Below are positions 45,697 to 55,586 of a stretch of 64,000 nucleotides of DNA, in pieces (the first letter of the stretch is position 1; each line of letters opens with the position of its first letter). The stretch lies in the NCBI GenBank assembly GCA_031655335.1, contig CP134226.1, positions 3,220,001 to 3,284,000 on the forward strand, written 5' to 3'. The stretch is from Thalassospiraceae bacterium LMO-SO8 (GTDB lineage Bacteria; Pseudomonadota; Alphaproteobacteria; Rhodospirillales; Casp-alpha2). The position numbers and the translations under genes were made by a program. The notes below the pieces were generated by a model. That model was not told where the DNA came from. It did no database searches and saw nothing but the letters and a program-made list of their open reading frames with translations.

Positions 45697-47730
45697 ATGT
45701 CTGGATTCACGGAAACCTTGGTGGGTGCGCCTGCGGGCGGAACCTTCGACCGAGCCGTCGACCATTTCAGCCGGTTTCTCGGCCTGGCGGTCGGCAACCT
45801 CTACCTGATCGCGGCGTTCTGCACGATGTGGGAGGTCGTGGCCCGCTACGTCTTCCATTCACCCACGCAATGGGTGTTCGAGGTGGTGATGGTGCTGTGC
45901 GCCAGCGCCTGGATGCTGTCGGCCGGTTTCGTGACCCTGCAAAAACGCCATATCGGCATCACCGTGTTCTATCTCATGGTGTCGGAGAGGGCCCGTTGGT
46001 GGCTTGACCTGTTCGCCATGCTGGTCGGCGTCATCGCCCTTTACATGCTGGTGTCCGACACCCTGATCCGGGCGTTGGAAAGCATCGATCTGGTGGAACG
46101 CGGCGGCTCGGCCTGGAATTCGCCCCTGCCCATGATACTCAAGACCGTCCTGGTCGCCGGCCTGTTCCTTTACCTCGTGCAATTGCTGGTCAACCTGGGC
46201 CGCCATTTCCGCACCCACGCGATGCAGGTCACGGTCTATGCCGTTCTGGCGCTGATCTGCCTGCGCCTCTTGGTGCAGATCTTCGCCCATTACGGCGAAG
46301 GCGGCGGCATGTGGATCAACCTGGAAGAATATCTGCACGAAGCATCGGGCAGCGTCATCGACCAGTTCCGGGTCGACCGCGACAGCGTCGGCATCGCCAC
46401 CATCTCGCTGCTGATCGTCGCGGCGCTTCTGGTTCTGATGATGACGGGCATGCCGCTCGGCATCGTCACGCTGATCATTTCCGTGGTCTGTGCCCTGGCG
46501 TTCTACGGCTTGCAGGGCATGTACCTGGTATCGACCAACGCCATGGACCTGCTGGAAAAGTATCCGCTGATCGCGGTGCCGTTTTTCGTGCTGATGGCGT
46601 CGATCCTGGAACGCGCCGGTATCGCCCAGGACCTGTTCGATGCCATGTCGATCTTCGCCGGCGGTCTGCGCGGCGGCGTGGCGGTGCAGACGACCGTGGT
46701 CGCCGTGATCCTGGCCGCCATGTCGGGCGTCATGGGCGGCGAGATCGTCATGCTCGGCCTGGTCGCCCTGCCGCAGATGCTGCGCCTGGGCTACGACCGC
46801 AAGCTGACCATCGGCCTGATCTGTGCCGCGGGCGCCCTGGCCACCCTGATCCCGCCGTCGATCGTCATGATCGTCTATGGCCTCAGCGCCAACGTCGGCA
46901 TCGGCGATCTGTTCAGCGCCGGGTTCATTCCCGGCCTGATGCTGGCGTTGTTCTATGTGTCGTTCGTTCTCGTGCGCTGCAATCTCAATCCGGCCCTGGC
47001 GCCGACGGCGGCGGAAATCGCGCTCAAGACGGGTGAGGAGACCAAGCTCGGCCGCCACCAGATCACGGCCGTCATCATGTGCGTCGGCCTGATCTTCTGC
47101 GTCATGGGGTCGATCTACGGCGGCATCACCAGCGTCACCGAGGCCGCCGCCGTGGGCGTGTTCGGCGCCATCGCCGTCGCCGCCGTGCGCTTCAAGTTCG
47201 ATTACGCCCTGCTGCGCGACTGCCTCGCCAATACCATGGCGGTGGTCGGCACCATCATCTGGCTGATCCTGGGGGCGGTGGCCTTCGTCGGGCTGTACAA
47301 CCTGATCGGCGGCGCCGACTTCATGCGCCAGCTGATCAAGGGCGCCGGTCTGGGGCCGCTCGGCACGGTGTTCGTGATGATGGCGATCCTGGTCGTTCTC
47401 GGCACCTTCATGGAATGGATCGCGATCATCTTCATCACCGTGCCGGTGTTCGCCCCGGTGGTGCGCGATCTGGGGCCGGAACTGGGCATGACTCCGGAAT
47501 GGGCGGCGGTGTGGTTCGGCATCCTGTTCGTCATGAACATCCAGATCTACTTCCTCAGCCCGCCCTTCGGCCCGGCCTGTTTTTGGCTGAAGTCGGTGGC
47601 GCCCAAGGACGTGACCCTGCAGGAAATCTTCATCAGCGTGCTGCCGTTCATCGTCCTGCAGATCATCGGCATGCTGCTGGTCATGTTCTTCCCGCAGATC
47701 GCCCTGTGGATGCCCCAGGCGCTAAATTAG
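45697..47730 (+). CDS. Fused TRAP permease (DctQ-DctM)
   Basis: The 677-residue protein joins the small and large membrane subunits. Residues 1-230 have the DctQ helices (VVARYVFHSPTQWVFEVVMVLCASAWMLSAGF) plus two extra helices. Residues 230-677 are DctM, with LLVLMMTGMPLGIVTLIIS, MSGVMGGEIVMLGLVALPQM and CAAGALATLIPPSIVMIVYGLS. Translation starts at ATG 45697 after CCAGGAGGGGGCC. An upstream TTG adds only seven residues. Fusion is known in this family but contrasts with the split genes of the other TRAP system at 11882-13672. Confidence 0.92.
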   Translation: MSGFTETLVGAPAGGTFDRAVDHFSRFLGLAVGNLYLIAAFCTMWEVVARYVFHSPTQWVFEVVMVLCASAWMLSAGFVTLQKRHIGITVFYLMVSERARWWLDLFAMLVGVIALYMLVSDTLIRALESIDLVERGGSAWNSPLPMILKTVLVAGLFLYLVQLLVNLGRHFRTHAMQVTVYAVLALICLRLLVQIFAHYGEGGGMWINLEEYLHEASGSVIDQFRVDRDSVGIATISLLIVAALLVLMMTGMPLGIVTLIISVVCALAFYGLQGMYLVSTNAMDLLEKYPLIAVPFFVLMASILERAGIAQDLFDAMSIFAGGLRGGVAVQTTVVAVILAAMSGVMGGEIVMLGLVALPQMLRLGYDRKLTIGLICAAGALATLIPPSIVMIVYGLSANVGIGDLFSAGFIPGLMLALFYVSFVLVRCNLNPALAPTAAEIALKTGEETKLGRHQITAVIMCVGLIFCVMGSIYGGITSVTEAAAVGVFGAIAVAAVRFKFDYALLRDCLANTMAVVGTIIWLILGAVAFVGLYNLIGGADFMRQLIKGAGLGPLGTVFVMMAILVVLGTFMEWIAIIFITVPVFAPVVRDLGPELGMTPEWAAVWFGILFVMNIQIYFLSPPFGPACFWLKSVAPKDVTLQEIFISVLPFIVLQIIGMLLVMFFPQIALWMPQALN

Positions 47731-47743
47731 GAGTGGAGGTCCC

Positions 47744-47905
47744 ATGAGCAATCCCCTCACCACGCCCGAAGAACTGCACGACGACCTTGAAGAAGACGGC
47801 GTGCACGATAGCGACCACTACGGCATCGCGCCCGGCATCACCGGGATCCTTATCGGTGCGGCGTTGATCGTTTTCATGTTCGCCTTGGCGGACGGTTTTT
47901 CCTGA
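47744..47905 (+). CDS. 53-residue membrane protein in the TRAP operon
   Basis: This short gene starts at ATG 47744 with GGAGGTCCC directly upstream and ends at TGA 47903-47905. It begins 13 bp after the permease stop and ends 18 bp before the dehydratase start, so it is embedded in the operon. Residues 1-27 are acidic (PEELHDDLEEDGVHDSDHYG) and residues 28-50 form one hydrophobic helix (IAPGITGILIGAALIVFMFA). It may be an accessory subunit of the permease. I know no characterised relative. Confidence 0.72.
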   Translation: MSNPLTTPEELHDDLEEDGVHDSDHYGIAPGITGILIGAALIVFMFALADGFS

Positions 47906-47923
47906 TCAGGACGTGCGACCAAG

Positions 47924-49660
<1,737 letters not shown>

Positions 49661-49672
49661 GCGGAGCGATCC

Positions 49673-50395
49673 ATGGCCAAGAAACTTTCCAAGAAAACCC
49701 GCGACCTGCTGATGCAGGTGTCCACGGCGACGCTGTGCACGGCGCTGTTCAAGGCCGGCCTGAAGAACCAGTTCATCCAGGATGTCCATCCCGTGTCGCC
49801 CAAGGGCCGCAACATGGTCGGGCAGGCCTATACCCTGCGTTACATCCCGGCGCGGGAAGACCTGAACGCCATTTCCGTGTTCCAGGACCCCAAGCATCCG
49901 CAGCGCGTCGGCGTCGAGGAATGCCCCAAGGGATATGTCATGGTCATCGACAGCCGCAAGGACCCGCGCGCGGCGTCCGCCGGCTCGATCCTGGTGACGC
50001 GCCTGATGGTGCGGGGCTGCGCCGGCGTGGTCAGTGACGGCGGCTTCCGCGACGCGCCGGAAATCGGCAACCTGGACATCCCGGCCTATCACAACCGTCC
50101 CTCGGCCCCGACCAACCTGACCCGCCATCAGGCGATCGAACTGAACGGCCCCATCGGCTGTGGCGACGTCGCCGTGTTTCCGGGTGACGTGATCGTCGGC
50201 GACGACGAGGGCGTGGTGGTCATCCCCATCCACATGGCCGACGCCATCGCCCGGGAAGCGACGGAGATGACGGCGTTCGAGGACTTCGTGACCGAGGAAG
50301 TGAAGAAGGGCCGCCCCGTGATCGGCCTCTATCCCGCGACGACGGCCAAGGCCAAGGCAGATTACGCGGCCTGGCGGAAGAAGACCGGGCGTTAA
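49673..50395 (+). CDS. RraA-like family protein (aldolase or decarboxylase type)
   Basis: The 240-residue protein has the RraA fold: TLCTALFKAGLKNQFIQDVHPVSPK, then GCAGVVSDGGFRDAPEIGNLDIPAYH and GDVAVFPGDVIVGDDEGVVVIP. The G-x-R/K-D (GGFRD) and D-x-x-G-V motifs are kept in the metal-dependent HMG/CHA aldolase and oxaloacetate decarboxylase members. Linkage to an IlvD-type dehydratase supports a catabolic enzyme splitting the 2-keto product rather than an RNase E inhibitor. ATG 49673 lies 12 bp after the dehydratase stop, ending the plus-arm operon. Confidence 0.85.
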   Translation: MAKKLSKKTRDLLMQVSTATLCTALFKAGLKNQFIQDVHPVSPKGRNMVGQAYTLRYIPAREDLNAISVFQDPKHPQRVGVEECPKGYVMVIDSRKDPRAASAGSILVTRLMVRGCAGVVSDGGFRDAPEIGNLDIPAYHNRPSAPTNLTRHQAIELNGPIGCGDVAVFPGDVIVGDDEGVVVIPIHMADAIAREATEMTAFEDFVTEEVKKGRPVIGLYPATTAKAKADYAAWRKKTGR

Positions 50396-50480
50396 ATCAG
50401 CCGTCTCAGCGGCGGCCTTAATCCTGCTGGAAAATATGCTAGTCTTGCGGCCTGTCATCGCGCCGGAACGGGAGAGGACC

Positions 50481-50738
50481 ATGCGCAAGACCATCGCCAT
50501 CGCCGCGCTTGCCCTGCTTGGCGCCTGTACGGTCGTCGAGAAGACCGGTGAGGAGATCACCATCGAGCATGCGGCGAACCAGTTCTTCGTCGCCGAGGCG
50601 AAGGCCGAGGATTACTGCCAGACCCTGGGCCGCAAGGCCCAGCACGTGATGACCGGCCCACGCCAGTCGTCCATGCTGTTCGTGCAGTCCAGCGTCAGCG
50701 TGTTCCGCTGCGTCCTGCCGGCGCCCGCAAAGAAGTGA
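50481..50738 (+). CDS. Small putative lipoprotein
   Basis: The 85-residue product starts MRKTIAIAALALLGACTVVEKTG, a short lipoprotein signal with lipobox LLGAC, so it is probably membrane-attached. The mature part has two cysteines (EDYCQTL and FRCVLP) that may form a disulfide. The ATG 50481 has GGGAGAGGACC upstream. It lies 25 bp before the protease gene on the same strand. No family is recognised. Confidence 0.7.
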   Translation: MRKTIAIAALALLGACTVVEKTGEEITIEHAANQFFVAEAKAEDYCQTLGRKAQHVMTGPRQSSMLFVQSSVSVFRCVLPAPAKK

Positions 50739-50763
50739 CGGCGGGGCTGGCTGCTTCCACGCC

Positions 50764-51456
50764 ATGAGACGTTCCGTCATCCTGATGATTGTGATCGGCC
50801 TGGCCCTGGGCGGGCTGGTCCTGTTCCTGGCCCTGCAATTTCCCGAAGCGCTGACGACGCGGGGAGAGCAGATACAACTGACCCATGCCCTGCTGCTGGT
50901 TGCCGTGATCGGCGGGGCGGCCATCGCCCACGGCCGCTTTCAGGCGCGCCAGGCGCTGCGCCACGCCGCCATTTGGGTCGGGCTCGGCGCGGTGCTGCTG
51001 CTGGGCTATTCCTTCCGCGCCGAGTTCCAGGCCCTGGGTGGCCGCCTGACGGGCGAACTGCTGCCGCACCGGGCGCAGGAAGTCCCCGGCGGCGGCGTCA
51101 CCATCCGCGCGGGCGCGGGCGGTCATTTCATCGCCGAGGCCACGGTCAACGGCGTGGCCGTCCGTTTCCTGGTCGACACGGGCGCGAGCGAGGTGGTGCT
51201 GAGCCCCCGCGATGCCGAACGCCTGGGCTTCGACCTGAAATCTCTCAGCTTCAACCGCCGCTATCAGACCGCCAACGGCACGGTCACGGGGGCACCCGTG
51301 CGGCTGGAAGAAATCCGCATTGGTCATATCGTGGTCCGGGACGTGCGGGCGTCGGTCAACGGGGCCGACATGAAACGCTCGCTTTTGGGGATGAGCTTTC
51401 TCGGCCGCCTGGGCGGCTACCGGGTCGACGGCGACGTGCTGACGCTCAGTCCGTAA
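50764..51456 (+). CDS. Membrane-anchored retropepsin-like aspartic protease
   Basis: The 230-residue protein has three hydrophobic segments in the first 90 residues (LMIVIGLALGGLVLFLAL and others). A soluble C-terminal domain follows with HFIAEATVNGVAVRFLVDTGASEVVLSPRDAERLG. The D-T-G-A catalytic motif and following hydrophobic strand match the bacterial retropepsin-like family (TIGR02281/clan AA), which works as a dimer. SLLGMSFLGRLGGYRVDGDVL is the typical end. The C-terminus overlaps the convergent methyltransferase-like gene by 11 bp. Substrate unknown. Confidence 0.86.
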   Translation: MRRSVILMIVIGLALGGLVLFLALQFPEALTTRGEQIQLTHALLLVAVIGGAAIAHGRFQARQALRHAAIWVGLGAVLLLGYSFRAEFQALGGRLTGELLPHRAQEVPGGGVTIRAGAGGHFIAEATVNGVAVRFLVDTGASEVVLSPRDAERLGFDLKSLSFNRRYQTANGTVTGAPVRLEEIRIGHIVVRDVRASVNGADMKRSLLGMSFLGRLGGYRVDGDVLTLSP

Positions 51457-51952
51457 GCGGGCTGCGCGGCGCGAGGGCCGCCTGTTCGACGCGGATGCGA
51501 TGCGTCAGGACCAGGGCGTTGAGGACGGAAAATGCCAACGCGATCTTCCAGGCCCCGAAGGCCAGCGGCAGCACCGCGATCTCGGTCGCGACCACGGCGT
51601 AATTCGGATGGCGCAGCAAGCGGTAGGGACCCCGCCGCACCAGGGGGGCTCCGGGCAGGGTGATGACCCGCGTCGTCCAATAGGGGCCGAGGGACGCGAT
51701 GACCCACACCCGCGCCGCCTGCAACAGGACGAACAGCGCCAGCCAGGGCCATTGGACCGGCGTGTCCGGCGGCACCAGGACGGCGAGGGCGGCCAGCCAG
51801 CCCGCGTGGAGGGCAACGATGACGGGATAATGGCCACGTCCGTGCTCGACCCCGCCTTGCGCCATCAGGCGGGCTGTGTTGCGCCGGGCATGAAGCAGTT
51901 CCGCCACCCGCAGCAGGGCGACCAGGGCGATCACGGTCCACAGGGCCGGCAC
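51446..51952 (-). CDS. Isoprenylcysteine carboxyl methyltransferase-like membrane protein
   Basis: The 168-residue protein has four to five hydrophobic helices and ends with the ICMT pattern RGPYRLLRHPNYAVVATEIAVLPLAFGAW. This segment binds S-adenosylmethionine in the family. It starts 6 bp after the type III polyketide synthase stop on the same strand. In known polyketide clusters an ICMT-like enzyme O-methylates alkylresorcinols. Here it likely modifies the polyketide synthase product in the membrane. Confidence 0.85.
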   Translation of the reverse strand: MPALWTVIALVALLRVAELLHARRNTARLMAQGGVEHGRGHYPVIVALHAGWLAALAVLVPPDTPVQWPWLALFVLLQAARVWVIASLGPYWTTRVITLPGAPLVRRGPYRLLRHPNYAVVATEIAVLPLAFGAWKIALAFSVLNALVLTHRIRVEQAALAPRSPLTD

Positions 51953-51958
51953 GGCGCC

Positions 51959-53032
51959 CTAGGCCGTTTCCAGGGTCAGGAAGCCGGCGGTGAAGCCGGG
52001 GCCGAGGGCCGACAAAAGGGCCCGCTTGCCCGCCACGCGTCCGAAACCGGCGTCCAACGTGCGGCGCAGGACGAACAGCACCGTGGCCGCCGACATGTTG
52101 CCGAAATCGCGCAGCACGGAGCGGCAATGATCGAGCCCGCCCGGCGCCCGGCCGAACACGGTTTCCAGGGCCGTGACGACCTTTTCCCCGCCGGGATGGG
52201 CGACGAAGGCGTCGATATGGCCGAGGCTCAGGTTGTCCTGGGCCAGATAGCGCCGCAGCACGGGCGGCAGTTCCGTTTCCACCAAGTGGGGAATGTCGCG
52301 GGAAAACACCACGCCCAGGCCGTCTTCCTCCACTGTCCAGCCCATGACGTCGAGGGATTTCGGCCAGGTGTGTTCACCCGACCGGACGATGCGGGGGCCG
52401 GGGCCGTCGGTGGCGATCACGGCCGCCGCCGCACCGTCGCCGAACAGGGCCGTGGCGATGACGTTGCTTTTCGACAGGTCGCTGCCGCGAAAGGTCAGGC
52501 CGCAGAGCTCCACGACCAGGAACAGCACGCGCGAGCCGGGCCGCGCCCGGGCGATTTCGGCGGCGCGGGCCAGACCGTTGACGCCGCCGGCGCAGCCCAG
52601 GCCGAAGATGGGCAGGCGCGTGGTCTCGGCGCGGAAGGGCAGACGGTCGAACAGGCGGGCGTCGAGCGAGGGCGTGGCGATCCCCGTGGTCGACACGGTG
52701 ACCAGGGCGTCCACGTCCCCGGCCGTCATGCCCGCCGCCGCGAGGCAGCTCTCGGCGGCCTCGGTCAGCAGGTCCAGGGCGTGCTCCAGATAGCGCGCGT
52801 TCTTTTCCGCCCAGCCGCGCGGCTCGGAAAACCAATCCAGCGGCATGCAGGAATAGCGGGTGTCGATGCCCGCGTTGTCGAAGGCCGGCAGCATGCGCGC
52901 GATGTCGCGGACACGGCCCTTGAACTGGCCGCGGGCCCAGTCGCGGATGTCGGCCTGGGCCAGCCGGTGCGGCGGCACCGCAGTGCTGAGCGCGGCCAGC
53001 CGGGGCAGGGGAGGGAACGCGTGTTCTGTCAT
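51959..53032 (-). CDS. Type III polyketide synthase (chalcone/alkylpyrone synthase-like)
   Basis: The 357-residue enzyme has the thiolase-fold triad C147 (IFGLGCAGGVNGL), H279 (AFVAHPGGEKV) and N312 (RDFGNMSAATVL). It extends a fatty acyl-CoA starter with malonyl-CoA and cyclises the product to an alkylpyrone or alkylresorcinol. Starter and product cannot be read from sequence. The C-terminal GPGFTAGFLTLE is a family mark. ATG 53032 starts a two-gene operon with the ICMT-like gene, a layout known for phenolic lipids used in envelopes or cysts. Confidence 0.92.
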   Translation of the reverse strand: MTEHAFPPLPRLAALSTAVPPHRLAQADIRDWARGQFKGRVRDIARMLPAFDNAGIDTRYSCMPLDWFSEPRGWAEKNARYLEHALDLLTEAAESCLAAAGMTAGDVDALVTVSTTGIATPSLDARLFDRLPFRAETTRLPIFGLGCAGGVNGLARAAEIARARPGSRVLFLVVELCGLTFRGSDLSKSNVIATALFGDGAAAAVIATDGPGPRIVRSGEHTWPKSLDVMGWTVEEDGLGVVFSRDIPHLVETELPPVLRRYLAQDNLSLGHIDAFVAHPGGEKVVTALETVFGRAPGGLDHCRSVLRDFGNMSAATVLFVLRRTLDAGFGRVAGKRALLSALGPGFTAGFLTLETA

Positions 53033-53103
53033 TACGGGCCCGAGTCTGACTCTGATCGGCGCCGCGCGCCACTAACTTTGGTGTGAACGGCCTGCCGTGC
53101 AGC

Positions 53104-53670
53104 TTATTGCACCCGCGCCGCGACCTCCGGCGGCAGGTTGCCCTTGACGGTGTCCAGGTCGCTCGGAAAGTAAGACCGGCCGTTGCATTCCCCGTTGAAC
53201 CGCCCGGACATTTCCGAATACAGGCGAACCTGACGGTTGTGCCCGTCGACCGCACCGCGCCGTTCCTCGACCCAGGCGTTGTAGTCGGTGATCTGCGCTT
53301 CGTAGGTCTTGCGCCGTTCCGGGTCGGTCAGGGCGGCCATGGCCTGATGTTGTAGACGCGGACCGGCCTCTTGGATTCGGCCGTCCAGGTCGCGGATCGT
53401 CCCTTTCGCCGTCTCGATCTCGGCGGCGACCGCGTCGATGCGGTGGGCCAGGATAAGGCAGGCTGTCAGCGTCTCGGGCGTCATCACCCCGGCGCGATAG
53501 GTCTTGGCCTTGCCTTCGTAGAGTTTCTCGGGCGCGTTGCGGGCGGATTGCAACATGGTATCGAGCAGGCCGCCATCGGCCCGCGCCGCCGCCGCCGCCA
53601 ACATCAACATCGCCACCGTCAGGAAAAGGAGAATTCGGCGGGAAGGGCGCGTGCGGGGAAGATTGGGCAT
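53104..53670 (-). CDS. Exported hypothetical protein, 188 residues
   Basis: From ATG 53670 the product has a signal peptide (RRILLFLTVAMLMLAAAAARA, cleaved near residue 31). The mature domain is mostly helical, with likely coiled-coil stretches (AVAAEIETAKGTIRDLDGRIQ and RRKTYEAQITDYNAWVEER). A cysteine pair lies at ETLTACLIL and FNGECNGR. It may be periplasmic or secreted. No known family is recognised. A longer upstream frame to 53949 has no start evidence. Confidence 0.6.
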   Translation of the reverse strand: MPNLPRTRPSRRILLFLTVAMLMLAAAAARADGGLLDTMLQSARNAPEKLYEGKAKTYRAGVMTPETLTACLILAHRIDAVAAEIETAKGTIRDLDGRIQEAGPRLQHQAMAALTDPERRKTYEAQITDYNAWVEERRGAVDGHNRQVRLYSEMSGRFNGECNGRSYFPSDLDTVKGNLPPEVAARVQ

Positions 53671-53812
53671 GGGGCAAGGGGCCTCGACTGGTTGGAAGCG
53701 TGAAACAATATCATGCCCCCCTCTCTTAAGGCATTGCGCGGAATACTTCAAAGCTGCGTGAGGATCGTTTTGAGGGCTCGCATTAACCAAGAAATGCCCC
53801 CATATTCGGGTC

Positions 53813-54265
53813 ATGGTTGAGATTGTTTCCGGTTCCGGCATTGACCGCATCCTGTCCAGAAACGAGGTGCAGGAAGACCGCGCCACGCAGCTGAACAGGC
53901 TGCGCGCGGTCGAAGCGCGCGACGGCCGGGTTGAGATTCGCGCGGCCACGCTGGCGCGCGGTCTCGAAGCCGAGGCCTTGGCCCAGGCGCAAAATCAGGG
54001 TGCCGCCGTGGACTTGGAGTCCGATGCGGCAACCCGGCAGCCGCGTTTCGCCGATCTTGTGGGGGATTCGGAAACCGTCAACCGGGCGCTGGAAGAGATC
54101 CAGGGCGTCGATCGCGTGGCCACGGCGGGCGAACGGGTGCGTCAGGCGGCGGTGCTGGCCGACAGTTTCCTCAAGTCCTACTTTATATCCATGATCGATC
54201 CCGGGCGGGCGATGACGATGCTCAGCCCGCGCGACATCGCGCGGCCGCTCGAAGAAGACGGCTAA
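53813..54265 (+). CDS. Hypothetical protein, 150 residues
   Basis: The product is not recognised. It is hydrophilic and mostly helical (RATQLNRLRAVEARDGRVEIRAATLARGLEAEALAQAQ), without signal or membrane segments. Charged heptad-like stretches suggest a coiled coil in residues 20-60. The C-terminal half contains VNRALEEIQGVDRVATAGERVRQAAVLADSF. It converges on the small gene at 54279, and the nearby fliN leaves open a link to flagella. Confidence 0.5.
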   Translation: MVEIVSGSGIDRILSRNEVQEDRATQLNRLRAVEARDGRVEIRAATLARGLEAEALAQAQNQGAAVDLESDAATRQPRFADLVGDSETVNRALEEIQGVDRVATAGERVRQAAVLADSFLKSYFISMIDPGRAMTMLSPRDIARPLEEDG

Positions 54266-54278
54266 CGGCGGACGGGCG

Positions 54279-54482
54279 TCAGTTCAGGGCGGCGGTGTTG
54301 GGCGAGGAGTCGGAAAGCAGTTCCTGGGTCGCCCGCGCGACGCGAAGCCAGACGGACCGCGCGGCCCGGTCGCCCCGATCCTGCATCTGATCTGCCTTCA
54401 CCTGCGCGCCGATGGGCGCCATTTCGCCGAATTCCTGAATCAACAGATTGGCGGCGCGGTAAATTTCACTGTCGGTGGCCAT
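54279..54482 (-). CDS. Small hypothetical protein, 67 residues
   Basis: The 67-residue product reads ATDSEIYRAANLLIQEFGEMAPIGAQVKADQM then SVWLRVARATQELL. This ordering (an A-A-N-L-L-I helix, then a K/R-A-D helix, then a W-x-R helix) matches a family of 60-70 residue alphaproteobacterial proteins (DUF6961-like) without known role. It lies 57 bp downstream of fliN on the same strand, and ATG 54482 is a plausible start. Confidence 0.6.
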   Translation of the reverse strand: MATDSEIYRAANLLIQEFGEMAPIGAQVKADQMQDRGDRAARSVWLRVARATQELLSDSSPNTAALN

Positions 54483-54539
54483 GGCGGTTGCCTTTACTCC
54501 AGGGGCCCGGCCTTATCGGGGCGGGGCTTTCAAGCGGCC

Positions 54540-54830
54540 TTACTGTTTAAGAGATTGGCTGATTTTCAGCACTTCCGTCAGGGTGACGCCCAGGCGGTCC
54601 TCGACGACCACGACCTCGCCCTTGGCGACCAGCCGGTTGTTGGCGTGGATTTCGATGTTCTCGCCGACGGTACGGTTCAATTCCACGACGGCGCCTCGGC
54701 CGAGCTTCAGGATCTGGCTGATCGGCATTTCCGCCGTGCCGAGGACGGCGGTGATTTCCACCTGAACGTCATAGAGAGCGTGAACCTTTTCAGTTTCCGT
54801 TTTCTCTTCGGGGGCGGTGTCTTCAGCCAT
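54540..54830 (-). CDS. fliN: FliN, flagellar motor switch protein (orphan)
   Basis: The 96-residue protein has an acidic start (EDTAPEEKTETEK) and one SpoA domain: VHALYDVQVEITAVLGTAEM, ISQILKLGRGAVVELNRTVGENIEIHANNRLVAKGEVVVVEDRLGVTLTEVL. This is the FliN/C-ring domain that helps form the rotor switch and export gate. No other flagellar gene (fliG, fliM, flh) is near, so either it is a dispersed copy or the main cluster is elsewhere. It could also act in a non-flagellar type III export system. Confidence 0.9.
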   Translation of the reverse strand: MAEDTAPEEKTETEKVHALYDVQVEITAVLGTAEMPISQILKLGRGAVVELNRTVGENIEIHANNRLVAKGEVVVVEDRLGVTLTEVLKISQSLKQ

Positions 54831-55013
54831 TGCCTTGCTCCGTTATCCGGCGGTGAGCGCGGCCATTCGGGCCGGCGGTCCGCCATCGGCGGGTTCTTCA
54901 CCCGCCATTAACCGTGAATTTGACCAGGGAAACCTTAAACTTTCCTTATCGCCGGGCGGATTCTATCACGGCGCCGGGGATTGCGCACGGACGCACCGGG
55001 ACGCGCGTGGGCG

Positions 55014-55586
55014 TCAAATCCCACCGCCCTGGTCGAGAAGGCCTGTCAGATGCTGCACCCGGGCCAACAGCGCATGCAGGGCGTCATCGCGAAAACCCAT
55101 TAATTCCAATTGAGTAAGCGTGTTCATCAAGTAATCGCGGTTGAGCCCGCTTTGCCCGGAGGCGGCCATGATCAATTCCGCCGACCGGGCCGGGCCGAGG
55201 TCGCCCGCGTATTGCGGATGGGCCGGGTCCGTCACGAAGGTATAGGCGGCGACGGGCTGTCCAGTCTCAAGCGTTACCGTGACGATTGCCGGGCGGTAGG
55301 CATATCCGATGAGTTCCCGTTCGTTCAGGTAGGCGACGACGGCGTCGCGGGTATCGGGGGCGAAACGCAGGGCGATGCCCCGACAACTGCCGCCCTTGTC
55401 CAGGCCCAGGACCAGACCGGGCTTCGCCGGGGTGCCCCGGTAATGGTGGGAATAGATGCAGAACGCCCGGTGATACCCGGTCAGCGCGGCGGGCTGGCGG
55501 TCCGTATACGCGAACCCGGGATTCCACATGAGCGAGCCATAGGCGAAAACCCATTCGATGGTGCTCAGCGCGGCGGCATCAACCAT
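55014..55586 (-). CDS. ChaC-like gamma-glutamylcyclotransferase
   Basis: The 190-residue protein starts at ATG 55586 after CAGGACC. It has VFAYGSLMWNPGFAYTDRQPAALTGYHRAFCIYSHHYRGTPAKPGLVLGLDKGGSCRGIALR, the ChaC core with the YGSLMWNPGF motif, and a catalytic-region glutamate in NERELIGYAYRP. ChaC enzymes degrade glutathione to Cys-Gly and 5-oxoproline in the cytosol. It overlaps the DsbA-fold isomerase gene by 8 bp, so they are co-transcribed. Both partners use glutathione or its conjugates, which is a plausible link. Confidence 0.88.
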   Translation of the reverse strand: MVDAAALSTIEWVFAYGSLMWNPGFAYTDRQPAALTGYHRAFCIYSHHYRGTPAKPGLVLGLDKGGSCRGIALRFAPDTRDAVVAYLNERELIGYAYRPAIVTVTLETGQPVAAYTFVTDPAHPQYAGDLGPARSAELIMAASGQSGLNRDYLMNTLTQLELMGFRDDALHALLARVQHLTGLLDQGGGI

